NCBI GenBank assembly: GCA_023382535.1
Contig: JAHDWA010000011.1
Coordinates: 94,248-158,247, forward strand
Source: Anaerolineae bacterium
GTDB taxonomy: Bacteria; Chloroflexota; Anaerolineae; 4572-78; J111
Direction of reading: 5' to 3'
DNA: 64,000 nt
Part shown: positions 42,800 through 51,409 of the stretch, in pieces
How positions within the stretch are numbered: position 1 is the stretch's first letter
Layout of the letters: the number at the start of each line of letters is the position of its first letter
Translations under genes and position numbers: made by a program
The notes under the pieces: generated by a model
What the model was told of the DNA's origin: nothing
Seen by the model: the letters and a program-made list of their open reading frames with translations, nothing else
Database searches by the model: none

Positions 42800-43825
42800 C
42801 TAAATCAAATTTCCTTCACTGCTTTTCGCATCGGCTAGCTCCAACTCCTCGGCACGGCGTTGATAGGCTGCCGGGGCAGGCAATTGGACCTGGCGATAAT
42901 AATCCACCAGTCTTTCCAGGTAGACCCGCACCGGCTTGTAGGTTAGCCCCAGCTCGGTTTTGCTGCGCCCGTTATCCAACTCCGACATCCAGAGGCCGCT
43001 GAAAGGGGAGCAGCCAGGTAGAAGCTGCCGCGTTTCGAGCAGGGCACGCTCGATGGTCACAGTTTGCAGCGGATAACCGGCAAGCTCCGCCAGCAGCCCT
43101 AAAAACGCCTCCAGCGAGAGCGTTTCCTCCTGCGAAATGTGATAAGCCCGCCCCGTCCACGGCCCCGGTATCAGAACGCTCATGGTCGCCTCGACCACAT
43201 CCTCCCCGTAAATGTGACGTACTGGCAGGCATGGGCCGGAGGGCAGCAAAATGGGACCGCCATCTCGCAGCCGCAGAAAGTAACCGTAGATCCGGCCATG
43301 ATGATCCCGTTCGCTGTGGACCATAGGCAGGCGCAGGGAGACGAACGGAAAACGGCGCTCGGTCCAGGCTGCGGCCAGCGCCTCCTCGGCCGCCCGCTTT
43401 TCGACGCCGTAGAGCCAATTTTCGTAGTCAAAAGCATGCTCGGCCGGTGGGGCAGGCATCGCTTCGCCCTGATCGTAATCCTCTTCTCTAAAGGGGCGCG
43501 ACAGTCCCCGTCGCACCAGGTAGACCTGGCCGGTGCTGATAAAAATATAGCTGCCAATCCGGCCATCCAGAATCCGGGTCACCGCCTGTGCGTCCGGGCC
43601 GTTGTAAAGAGTTGTATCAACCACGGCGTCAAAAGAGCGTTTGGCCAGAGCCTGCTTCAGTTGGACCGGGTCACTCCGGTCGCCGCGCAGACGGACCACC
43701 TCACCGGGAAGCTCGTCGAGCGTTAGGCCCCGGTTAAAGATAGTTACCTCATGGCCGGCCTCTAATAGTCGCAGCGCCAGCATATGGCCCAGGTTGCGCG
43801 TGCCACCGATAATTAGAATCTTCAT
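42800..43825 (-). CDS. NAD-dependent epimerase/dehydratase family protein (extended SDR)
   Basis: Protein of 341 residues with the Rossmann dinucleotide loop GGTRNLG (8-14) and the downstream SDR elements VDTTLYNGPDA and YIFISTGQVY. The GGTRxLG form is typical of atypical SDRs related to the chloroplast CSP41 group. Substrate not predictable. It ends 37 nt from the start of the lipoprotein gene on the same strand. Confidence 0.82.
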   Translation of the reverse strand: MKILIIGGTRNLGHMLALRLLEAGHEVTIFNRGLTLDELPGEVVRLRGDRSDPVQLKQALAKRSFDAVVDTTLYNGPDAQAVTRILDGRIGSYIFISTGQVYLVRRGLSRPFREEDYDQGEAMPAPPAEHAFDYENWLYGVEKRAAEEALAAAWTERRFPFVSLRLPMVHSERDHHGRIYGYFLRLRDGGPILLPSGPCLPVRHIYGEDVVEATMSVLIPGPWTGRAYHISQEETLSLEAFLGLLAELAGYPLQTVTIERALLETRQLLPGCSPFSGLWMSELDNGRSKTELGLTYKPVRVYLERLVDYYRQVQLPAPAAYQRRAEELELADAKSSEGNLI

Positions 43826-43838
43826 CCAACCTCAATGA

Positions 43839-44267
43839 TCAGTGCGTTTGAAAAAACTCAACGATTTCGCCGTTCGGTCCCTTAAAAAAGGCAACAGTAG
43901 CGCGAATATGGCCGACATTGACCGTTCTCGCTTCAGCCGTAATTTCATAACCGGCCTGGCGCACGTGTTCAAGGGCGGCGTGCAGGTCGGTTGTAGCCAG
44001 CCCAAAATGGGTGATTGGATCATTGGCCGCCGGGCTGCCCGGCAACGGGGTGTGCGCTGCCGGAGCGAAGAGTTCGATGTAACTGCCATCGCCCACGTCC
44101 AGCAGGGCAATTTTGCGCTTGGAGGTTGAGCCGACAAACTCCGTTACGACTTCCATCCCCAGGACATCGCGATAAAGCCGCATGGTGGCCTCCCAATCAC
44201 GAACCTGGATCGGCACGTGGTGCAGCCCGCAGCCTTTGATAACTGGATTTTTGGTTCCGCCCGCCAT
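43839..44267 (-). CDS. Glyoxalase/VOC superfamily protein
   Basis: Protein of 142 residues with the paired beta-alpha-beta-beta-beta VOC fold: GLHHVPIQVRDWEATMRLYR near the start and THFGLATTDLHAALEHVRQ in the second half, ending with a FFKGPNGEIVEFFQ strand. His, Glu and similar metal ligands are present, and the pattern fits lactoylglutathione-lyase or methylmalonyl-CoA-epimerase-like proteins. AAGGGGGA before the ATG at 44267 fixes the start. Confidence 0.82.
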   Translation of the reverse strand: MAGGTKNPVIKGCGLHHVPIQVRDWEATMRLYRDVLGMEVVTEFVGSTSKRKIALLDVGDGSYIELFAPAAHTPLPGSPAANDPITHFGLATTDLHAALEHVRQAGYEITAEARTVNVGHIRATVAFFKGPNGEIVEFFQTH

Positions 44268-44299
44268 TTTTGTCCCCCTTATCTTCTCTGGCATTTTCA

Positions 44300-45706
44300 T
44301 TACCACGCCAATACTTTACCCGGATTCAAAATTCCGTTTGGATCAAGCGTCGCCTTGAGCTGGCGCATCACATTCAGTGCGACCAAACCGTGCTCGGCCA
44401 GCATGTACTTTTGCTTGCCCAGACCAACGCCGTGCTCGCCGGTGCAGGTGCCGCCCAGGGCCAGGGCGCGTTCGACCAGGTAATCGTTGAGCTGAGCGGC
44501 GTGAGCGCGGGCCTCGTCATCGCCGGGTGGAAAGAAGATGGCCGTGTGTAGATTGCCGTCGCCGGCATGGCCGATGATCGTACCCTGGCAGTTCAGGCGG
44601 GCCATGATTTGATGGGCGGCGGCGACCAGGGCCGGAAATTGGGAAATAGGCACGGCTACGTCGGTCAAGAGGTAAGCATAGCCGCTATAGTAACGCTGGG
44701 AGGTTTCAAAAAAGCGGTGGCGGGCCTGCCACAACCGGTTGCGCGCCTCGCGGCCAATGCCCGCTTGGAAACTCTGGCCATTGTGCTCCCGGCAAATTGC
44801 CTCAACCAGGGCCAATTCCTCGGCTAACGAAGCTTCACTCGCGCCGCTGAACTCCATGAACAGGGTCGGCGCTACGGTCAGGTCAAAACCAGCTTCGCTG
44901 TTGAGGACGGTCAGGGCCTGGGCATCGAGTAGTTCCAGGGCTGTCGGCTCAAGCCCCGAGCCGATAATAGCGAAGACCACCTCGGCGGCGATTTCGACCG
45001 TGGTAAAGGCGGCGATGACCGCGCTGAAATGCTCCGGCAGGGGCGCCAGCTTTAAGGTTGCCTCGGTCACAATCCCCAGTGTCCCCTCCGAGCCGACAAA
45101 CAAGTGGGTCAAATCGTAGCCCGCTGACTGCTTGACCGACCTGGCCCCGGTTCGCAGCACCTCGCCAGTGGCTAAAACAACCTCCAGCGCCAGCACGTTA
45201 TCGCGGGTAGCGCCGTACTTGACCGTGCGAATCCCGGCGGCATTGTTGGCGACCATCCCGCCGATGCTGGCATTCGCGCCGGGGTCGGGGGCAAAAAAGA
45301 GGCCATGCCGGGCCAGGGTTTTGTTCATGTCCTTGTACAACACGCCCGGTTGGACAGACGCCTGAAAATCGGCGGCGTAGACAGTCAGAATTTGATTCAT
45401 CTGCTGAAAATTGAGAACAATTCCGCCCCGAACCGGAATAGGATTGCCTTCCAGGCTGGTGCCCGCTCCCCAGGCTGTCACCGGCAGGCGAGCTGTGTTA
45501 GCATAGGCGAGAATGGCACTGACCTCGGCGGTGGTCTGCGGCCAGAGTACGAGGTCGGGCAGGTGTTCGGCGTGGGAGGATTGATCGCGGGCGTGCTGAA
45601 GGCGGTCGGCCTGGGCCAGGGAGACACGCTCCAGGCCGACGATGGCTTGAAGGTCGCGAAAGGTCTTCTCTAAATCAATTCCGGCAATCGAGGGTAGTCC
45701 GGTCAT
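44300..45706 (-). CDS. FAD-linked oxidase (GlcD / D-lactate dehydrogenase type)
   Basis: Protein of 468 residues with an FAD_binding_4 domain (GAGTSLEGNPIPVRGG, PDPGANASIGGMVANNAAG, KYGATRDNVLALEVVLATGE) and an FAD-oxidase C domain with GHAGDGNLHTAI and GTCTGEHGVGLGKQKY. It oxidises an alpha-hydroxy acid such as glycolate or D-lactate. The GlcE/GlcF partners are absent nearby. The frame extends into murF-alr upstream, but the ATG 11 nt after that gene's stop is preferred. Confidence 0.88.
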   Translation of the reverse strand: MTGLPSIAGIDLEKTFRDLQAIVGLERVSLAQADRLQHARDQSSHAEHLPDLVLWPQTTAEVSAILAYANTARLPVTAWGAGTSLEGNPIPVRGGIVLNFQQMNQILTVYAADFQASVQPGVLYKDMNKTLARHGLFFAPDPGANASIGGMVANNAAGIRTVKYGATRDNVLALEVVLATGEVLRTGARSVKQSAGYDLTHLFVGSEGTLGIVTEATLKLAPLPEHFSAVIAAFTTVEIAAEVVFAIIGSGLEPTALELLDAQALTVLNSEAGFDLTVAPTLFMEFSGASEASLAEELALVEAICREHNGQSFQAGIGREARNRLWQARHRFFETSQRYYSGYAYLLTDVAVPISQFPALVAAAHQIMARLNCQGTIIGHAGDGNLHTAIFFPPGDDEARAHAAQLNDYLVERALALGGTCTGEHGVGLGKQKYMLAEHGLVALNVMRQLKATLDPNGILNPGKVLAW

Positions 45707-45716
45707 TTTGTGATAA

Positions 45717-48257
45717 TTATGAAACCCGGGGGATGCGCGCCAACAACTCGCTGACGACCTCATAATTGATCGTGCCCAAATGTTCGGCGACCTCCTCGGC
45801 AGTGATAATCTCATTACCCTGGCGGCCAATCAGAACGACTTCATCTCCCTGGCGGACGTTGGGAATGTGGGTGACGTTAATAGCGCATTGATCCATGCTG
45901 ACCCGGCCCACCAGCGGGGCGCGCTGCCCTTTAACCAGGACTTCGCCCCAGGTACGCGGCGCACGGCGGAATCCGTCGGCGTAACCGACGGGAAGGATAG
46001 CGATAGTTTCAGTACCCTGGGTGTAGTAGGTCGCGCCATAACCGACCGGACTGTTCGGCGGCAGCGTTTTAACCTGACCAACGGTGGTTTTGAAGGCCAG
46101 CGCTGGGCGGAACTCTGGCGGCAGAGACATGACCGCCGAAGGTGGCAGCCCGTAAATACCGATACCGGGCCTGACCATATCAAAACGGGCATCCGGCAAG
46201 TTGATCATCCCGGCCGTGTTAGCCGCGTGAATCAGCGGCGGGCGCAGGCCGGCCTCGTCCAATTCAGCCAGCAGGACCTGAAAACGGCGCTGTTGCTCGC
46301 GGGCGTAGGTCAGGTCGGCCTCGTCGGCAGTACCAAAATGGGTATACATGCCTTCCACTTCCAGGCCGGGCCGAGTAATCGCCTGCAAAAAGGGCATGAC
46401 ATCTTTAGGCAGCAAACCCAGGCGGCCCATGCCGCTGTCAACTTTTACATGCACGCGGGCGGTCTGGTTCAGGTCGGCGGCGGCGCGGATGAAGGCGCGG
46501 GCAATTTCCTCGGTGAAGATGGTGGCGCTGATATTATTGGCAATGGCGTCGTGAGCCTGCCAGGCGGGCAGGTAACTCATCACCAAAATCGGTGCTTCGA
46601 TCCCGGCCCGACGCAGATTCAGAGCTTCCCCCAGCGTCGCCACGCCGACCCAACTGGCCCCGTTATTTAAGACCGTCCGGGCCACTTTGACCATGCCGTG
46701 GCCGTAAGCGTCGGCCTTGAGGACGGCCATGATTTTGGCCGGAGCCGCAATCTGAGCCAGCAGACGGACATTGTTGGCCACGGCTTCCAGGTTGATTTCG
46801 ACCCAGGTAGGCCGGGCCGGCTGGCGGGCGCGGACCTGCTCCCAGCCTGGCCCCTGCCGGACCAGATGGCGGCGGTCCCGCTCCGGGTGGGCCAGGAGCT
46901 TTTGCACCACCCGTTCCAGGCGCACTCCGGCCCCTCCTTTGACCAGAATGACTGTATCGGGCGAGAGCAAATCCTGCACAGCGGCGGCGGCATCATCGCT
47001 GGTAAAGGTGACATGCACGGCATGTTTGCCCAACCCGGCAGCCAGGGCCGCGGCAGCAATTTGCTGGCCCATATCACCCTGAGTCACCAGCCGCTGGACG
47101 CGCCTGGCCGCATACCGGCCAATTTGTTGGTGAGCTTCGCTTTCGATGTCGCCCAGATCGGGCATGTCGCCCAAAATTGCCACCTTGTGCGCGCCGGGCA
47201 ATTCGACCAGGGTATCCAGCGCGGCGGTGACCGCTTCCGGGCTGGAGTTAAAGCTGTCGTCCAGAATGAGCGCACCGTTCTTGCCGGGAAGCGGATTCAG
47301 GCGGCCCGGCACGCGAGGCAGCTTGGCCAGCGCCTCCAAAGCCGCTTCCGGCGGCACATCCAGCACCAGCCCCACTGCTACCGCTGCCAGCGCGGCATAT
47401 ACGTGGTGCCGTCCCAGCAGGGGAATATGGCTCGGATAGCTGCGCCCTTCGTACAGTAAGGTAAAGGTCAGGCCGTCGGGGCGCACCCTCAGGTCGGCGG
47501 CCCGCACGTCAGCCCCGCTAGACAGACCAAAGGTGAGAATGCGCGCTTTGGTACGGGGAACCATCCCGGCCACGCGGGGGTCATCGGCGTTGAGGATCGC
47601 CGAGCCGGTAAAGGGCAGAGCCTCTATCAAGCGGCCCTTTTCATTGGCAATGTTGGCCAGCGTGCCCAGGTAGGCTAAATGGGTTTGGTTGATAGCGGTG
47701 ATCACACCCAGGTGAGGCTGCGTAATCCGTACCAGTTCGGCGATTTCGCCAAAACTATCGCAGGCCATTTCCAGCACCGCGACTTCGTGATCCGGGGTCA
47801 GCTCACCCAAAGCGATAGGTAGACCGTAACGCCCGTTGTAGCTGCCAAAATTTTTAAAGACGCGATAGCGCTTTTGTAAGACAGCAGCAATGGCCTCTTT
47901 GGTGGTCGTTTTGCCGCTGGAGCCGGTGACGCCGATAACTTTGGGCTGGTACTTTTGGAGAATAGAGGTGGCGTAATCGGTCAGGGCCTGCTGCAGGTCG
48001 GGGACCAGAATCGTGGTTACAGGGGGCAGTGAACCGGGTAAGGTGGGTGGGTATTCGCACAACACGCCGGCAGCGCCGCGCTGTACCGCATCAGCGATAA
48101 AATCGTGGCCGTCGCCGGTAGCGGTTTTAACGGCCAAAAAGAGCTGTCCCGGCTCCAGTTGGCGCGAGTCAAAGGCGAAGCTGCTAAACTCAGTCGCCTG
48201 AGCCGGGGCGGGCAGCGTCCCACTGGTGGCCGACAGCAAATCGTCAAGATAAATCAC
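45717..48257 (-). CDS. MurF-alanine racemase fusion
   Basis: Protein of 846 residues joining two cell-wall enzymes. Residues about 1-455 are MurF (UDP-MurNAc-tripeptide:D-Ala-D-Ala ligase) with the ATP loop GVTGSSGKTTTKEA and ILDDSFNSSPEAV. Residues about 480-846 are a PLP alanine racemase with Lys514 in VLKADAYGHG, a catalytic Tyr region PVGYGATYYTQGT, and RVSMDQCAINV. The fusion puts D-Ala production beside the D-Ala-D-Ala-adding step; a MurF-Alr fusion is also known in some Bacteroidota. The start is GTG behind GGAGGAG. Confidence 0.93.
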   Translation of the reverse strand: MIYLDDLLSATSGTLPAPAQATEFSSFAFDSRQLEPGQLFLAVKTATGDGHDFIADAVQRGAAGVLCEYPPTLPGSLPPVTTILVPDLQQALTDYATSILQKYQPKVIGVTGSSGKTTTKEAIAAVLQKRYRVFKNFGSYNGRYGLPIALGELTPDHEVAVLEMACDSFGEIAELVRITQPHLGVITAINQTHLAYLGTLANIANEKGRLIEALPFTGSAILNADDPRVAGMVPRTKARILTFGLSSGADVRAADLRVRPDGLTFTLLYEGRSYPSHIPLLGRHHVYAALAAVAVGLVLDVPPEAALEALAKLPRVPGRLNPLPGKNGALILDDSFNSSPEAVTAALDTLVELPGAHKVAILGDMPDLGDIESEAHQQIGRYAARRVQRLVTQGDMGQQIAAAALAAGLGKHAVHVTFTSDDAAAAVQDLLSPDTVILVKGGAGVRLERVVQKLLAHPERDRRHLVRQGPGWEQVRARQPARPTWVEINLEAVANNVRLLAQIAAPAKIMAVLKADAYGHGMVKVARTVLNNGASWVGVATLGEALNLRRAGIEAPILVMSYLPAWQAHDAIANNISATIFTEEIARAFIRAAADLNQTARVHVKVDSGMGRLGLLPKDVMPFLQAITRPGLEVEGMYTHFGTADEADLTYAREQQRRFQVLLAELDEAGLRPPLIHAANTAGMINLPDARFDMVRPGIGIYGLPPSAVMSLPPEFRPALAFKTTVGQVKTLPPNSPVGYGATYYTQGTETIAILPVGYADGFRRAPRTWGEVLVKGQRAPLVGRVSMDQCAINVTHIPNVRQGDEVVLIGRQGNEIITAEEVAEHLGTINYEVVSELLARIPRVS

Positions 48258-48341
48258 AATCTATTCTCCTCCGTCATCCTACCAATCATTTTGACTCAGG
48301 TGACTGGCACTTAAAGTGCAGTCACCTCCAGCCTGGTCATC

Positions 48342-48725
48342 CTACCGTTCTATTTTCAAAACCTCGGCTGCTTTTTCGACAATCTCATCAGGGTCAAACG
48401 GCTTGGTCATGTAAATGTCGGCCCCGGCTTCTGCGCCCTTTTGTTTGTCATACTCCTGCCCTTTAGCCGTCAACATGACAATATAAATGTCGTCCAGTTT
48501 GAGTTCGCGCTTGACGGCCTGGCAGACCTCAAAGCCGTTCATCTTCGGCATCATCACGTCCAGAAATACCAGGCCGGGTTTGTCATTTTTGATGATCTCC
48601 AAGGCTTCTTCGCCATCTCCGGCGATCAGGATTTCCACCCCTTCATCTTCAAGTTCCTCCAGCGTTTGCTCCATCAAGATGCGAATATGGGCTTCGTCGT
48701 CCACGATGAGGATTTTCTGTTCCAT
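48342..48725 (-). CDS. Single-domain response regulator
   Basis: Receiver-only protein of 127 residues with acidic residues Asp9 and Asp10, phospho-acceptor Asp56 in VFLDVMMP, and the Lys of TKPFDPDEI. No output domain, so it acts in a phosphorelay or by protein contact. It is the last gene of an operon with two histidine kinases, so the hybrid kinase is a likely donor. Confidence 0.92.
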   Translation of the reverse strand: MEQKILIVDDEAHIRILMEQTLEELEDEGVEILIAGDGEEALEIIKNDKPGLVFLDVMMPKMNGFEVCQAVKRELKLDDIYIVMLTAKGQEYDKQKGAEAGADIYMTKPFDPDEIVEKAAEVLKIER

Positions 48726-48743
48726 GGTTGGCTCCTATAAAAA

Positions 48744-48787
48744 TAGTAGACGGTAGTCAGTAGACAGGGAATTGATACGTCCCTGCA
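48744..48787. repeat. Heptamer-word repeat (AGTAGAC type)
   Basis: AGTAGAC GGTAGTC AGTAGAC in 7-nt register, followed by CAGGGA ... TCCCTG pairing. It lies between the response regulator and the hybrid kinase. The inverted arm is short compared with other sites. Confidence 0.5.
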
Positions 48788-48868
48788 ACCTCACCCCTTC
48801 GGGTGCGCCGAAGGGCGTGCCACCCTGCTACACTTCTCTTGGTGATGTATTATAGGTTTGTGAATATT

Positions 48869-51385
48869 CTACTCAAAGAGCATAAAGAAGGTGTTCTCCA
48901 GCCCTCTTTCAACCCGCAGCGTTTGCACCAGATTGTTTTGTTTGGAGAGTAACGAATTGACAATGACAATGTTGGGTTTGTCGGTGATAGCTTTTTCAAT
49001 ACTCTCCTCGCTGCTATAAGCCGCGACCACATGGTAGCCCTGAGCTTTGAGAGCGCCGGCCAGCGCCTCAACGGTGGCCGGGTCTTCGTCCACTACGAGC
49101 ACGCGCTTGCGGGCTGGACCTTGCTCTAACAGTTGCCCTACTTCTCGCAGTAATACTTTGGTGTCAAGCGGCTTGGTAAAGTAGCGATCTACCCCCAGGC
49201 GATAACCCCGGTCCCTATCCTCGGTGACAGAGACGATAATGATAGGGATGCCCATTGTCTCGGGCGAGGCGCGGAGCATGGCCGCCACTTCAAAACCGCT
49301 CAACCCCGGCATCATTACGTCGAGGGTAATCAGGTCCGGTCGTTGGCTCTTGACCTGCTCCAGGGCTTCCCGGCCATCTGCCGCTTCCTGCACCTGGTAC
49401 TTTTCAGCTTCCAGTTCTTGCCGCAACAGGTGACGGATATTCTGGTCATCATCTACCACCAAAATAGTCTTCTGAGTCGTGGAGGGTTCAGGGGTAGCCG
49501 CGGCGACATGCATCTTCAACGGTTCTAAAATGGCCTTCAGGTCAATCACCTGCACCCTGGACTCGTCTTCGATTTTAGCTTCAGTACCAGCCGGAGTGGA
49601 AATGGGCAAAGTGAAGGAGAAGTTGCTCCCCTGCTCTAACTCGCTTTCTACCCACAAACGCCCGCCATGATGCTCGACGATTTGTTTGGAGATAGATAAG
49701 CCCAACCCCGTACCTTTTGGCTTGTCGGTCAGAGTGTCGCCAACCTGCACGAACTGCTCAAAGACCTTCTTGTGATCATTAGGGGCAATGCCGATACCCG
49801 TGTCAATCACACTGACCAAAATCCTGTCCTCCATGCGCCGCGCCCGGCACGTGACCGATCCCTGGTTGGTGAATTTGGCCGCATTAGAGATGAGATTGAT
49901 GACGACCTGGATCAGCCGATCCTGGTCACCGGTAATCGTCGGCAGACCGGCCTCGACATCTACGACCATGTCCACCGCTTTGGCCGCAAACAGGGCGGAG
50001 GTGGCCGTGACCGAGCGCTCGATAATTTCCTGAATAGAGAGAGGCTGCATGTGCCACTCGATCTTGCCCGACTCGATTTTGGCCAGGTCCAGCACATCAT
50101 TAATTAAGGCAGTCAGCCGATCTCCTTCGGAAACAATGATATCCACATTGGCGCTAACCTGCTCGATGGCGCGCTGCACTTTACGGTCATCCTGACTCAC
50201 GGCGGGCACGATGACCTCCAGCCGTTTTTTGATGATCTTGGCAAAACCGAGCACAGAGGTTAAAGGAGTGCGTAATTCATGGCTAACGCTGGCCAGAAAG
50301 GCGCTCTTGGCCCGGTCGGCGGCCTCGGCCACCGCTCTGGCTTCCTGCGCCGCTTTGTAGAGGCGGGCATTATCCAGGGCAATAGCGGCGAGTTGGGCAA
50401 AGCGGTTCAACAGTTCAACTTCGACCTCCCCAAACCTGCGCTCCAGCCCGCTGTCATAGGCGATGCCGATCACGCCGACCACCTGCGTCCCTGATTTGAG
50501 CGGCACGCCCATAGTCGCCTTGATTTTCGTTTCAGCCAGCCTGATCGCCCGGCCCGACCAAGTCTCGTAGTCATTAATCACCAGAGGCTGGCCGTTTTGC
50601 CAGACCCGGCCAGATAAACCTTCACCCGATTTGAGGCGAAGATTGGGGGTCTGGCTAAAGACACCAATACCGACCTTTAACTCCAGGATATTTTCTTCCG
50701 GCTCAACCAGGTAAATAAACCCATGCTCAGCCCCCAACAGTTCCGCGGCCCGGCTGACCACATTCTCAAGCAAATCATTTAAGTCAAGGCGGCTAATCAG
50801 GTCTAGCGTGGTATCGTGTAACGCCGCCAGGTATTTGTTTTGCCGCCTAAGCGCCTCCTGAGCCAGCTTTAACTCGGTAATGTCCCGGCTGATGCCGACC
50901 AGGCCAATAATGCGTCCCTGGTCGTCGGACAAGGGAATGGTTGAAGTAGAAGCCCAACCCACCCTATTGGCTGATGGGTCAAATACCTGTTCTTCCTGGT
51001 TAAGCAGCGGCTGGCCCGAACGAATCACTTTCTGCTCATCGGCTTGATATTGGGCGGCCAATTCCGCTGGGAAAAATTCAAAATCAGTTTTACCGACATA
51101 CTCTTCCGGGCCGGTTACGCCCAAGCCGTGGGCTGTAGCAGCATTACCCAGGATAAAACGGTGATCAGTATCCTTGATATACAAGTACTCCGGCAAGTGG
51201 TCTATCAGCGCCCGCAAGAGTTCACGCTCTTTGGCCAGGGCAGCGTAAGCAGATTGGAGTTGGGTAATTTCCTGCCGGAGTTGTTCATTGGCCTGCATCA
51301 ATTCGCCCCTCTGCCCCGCCCCTAAATCGGCATAGGATTGACCAGACTCACCTGGTTCACGGTTGAGTTGCTGGGGTGTGGTCAT
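48869..51385 (-). CDS. Hybrid histidine kinase PAS-GAF-HisKA-HATPase-REC-pseudoREC
   Basis: Soluble sensor kinase of 838 residues: a coiled-coil start, PAS (about 55-185), GAF (about 200-345), HisKA (SVSHELRTPLTSVLGF), HATPase (NLISNAAKFT, DTGIGIA, GTGLGLSIS), and a first receiver (about 593-710) with LITLDVMMPG. A second receiver starts at KRVLVVDEDPATVEAL but has Asn at the phospho-acceptor place (NIVIVNSLL) and lacks the usual KPF end, so it is a pseudo-receiver. It starts 25 nt after the upstream kinase gene and is probably co-transcribed. Confidence 0.93.
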   Translation of the reverse strand: MTTPQQLNREPGESGQSYADLGAGQRGELMQANEQLRQEITQLQSAYAALAKERELLRALIDHLPEYLYIKDTDHRFILGNAATAHGLGVTGPEEYVGKTDFEFFPAELAAQYQADEQKVIRSGQPLLNQEEQVFDPSANRVGWASTSTIPLSDDQGRIIGLVGISRDITELKLAQEALRRQNKYLAALHDTTLDLISRLDLNDLLENVVSRAAELLGAEHGFIYLVEPEENILELKVGIGVFSQTPNLRLKSGEGLSGRVWQNGQPLVINDYETWSGRAIRLAETKIKATMGVPLKSGTQVVGVIGIAYDSGLERRFGEVEVELLNRFAQLAAIALDNARLYKAAQEARAVAEAADRAKSAFLASVSHELRTPLTSVLGFAKIIKKRLEVIVPAVSQDDRKVQRAIEQVSANVDIIVSEGDRLTALINDVLDLAKIESGKIEWHMQPLSIQEIIERSVTATSALFAAKAVDMVVDVEAGLPTITGDQDRLIQVVINLISNAAKFTNQGSVTCRARRMEDRILVSVIDTGIGIAPNDHKKVFEQFVQVGDTLTDKPKGTGLGLSISKQIVEHHGGRLWVESELEQGSNFSFTLPISTPAGTEAKIEDESRVQVIDLKAILEPLKMHVAAATPEPSTTQKTILVVDDDQNIRHLLRQELEAEKYQVQEAADGREALEQVKSQRPDLITLDVMMPGLSGFEVAAMLRASPETMGIPIIIVSVTEDRDRGYRLGVDRYFTKPLDTKVLLREVGQLLEQGPARKRVLVVDEDPATVEALAGALKAQGYHVVAAYSSEESIEKAITDKPNIVIVNSLLSKQNNLVQTLRVERGLENTFFMLFE

Positions 51386-51409
51386 AGCTGTTCTCCGTAA
51401 GTAAGTAAA

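Noticed and set aside
45707..45829. Extension of the FAD oxidase into the MurF-Alr gene
   Set aside because: The residues have no family similarity and read over the well-conserved racemase C terminus.
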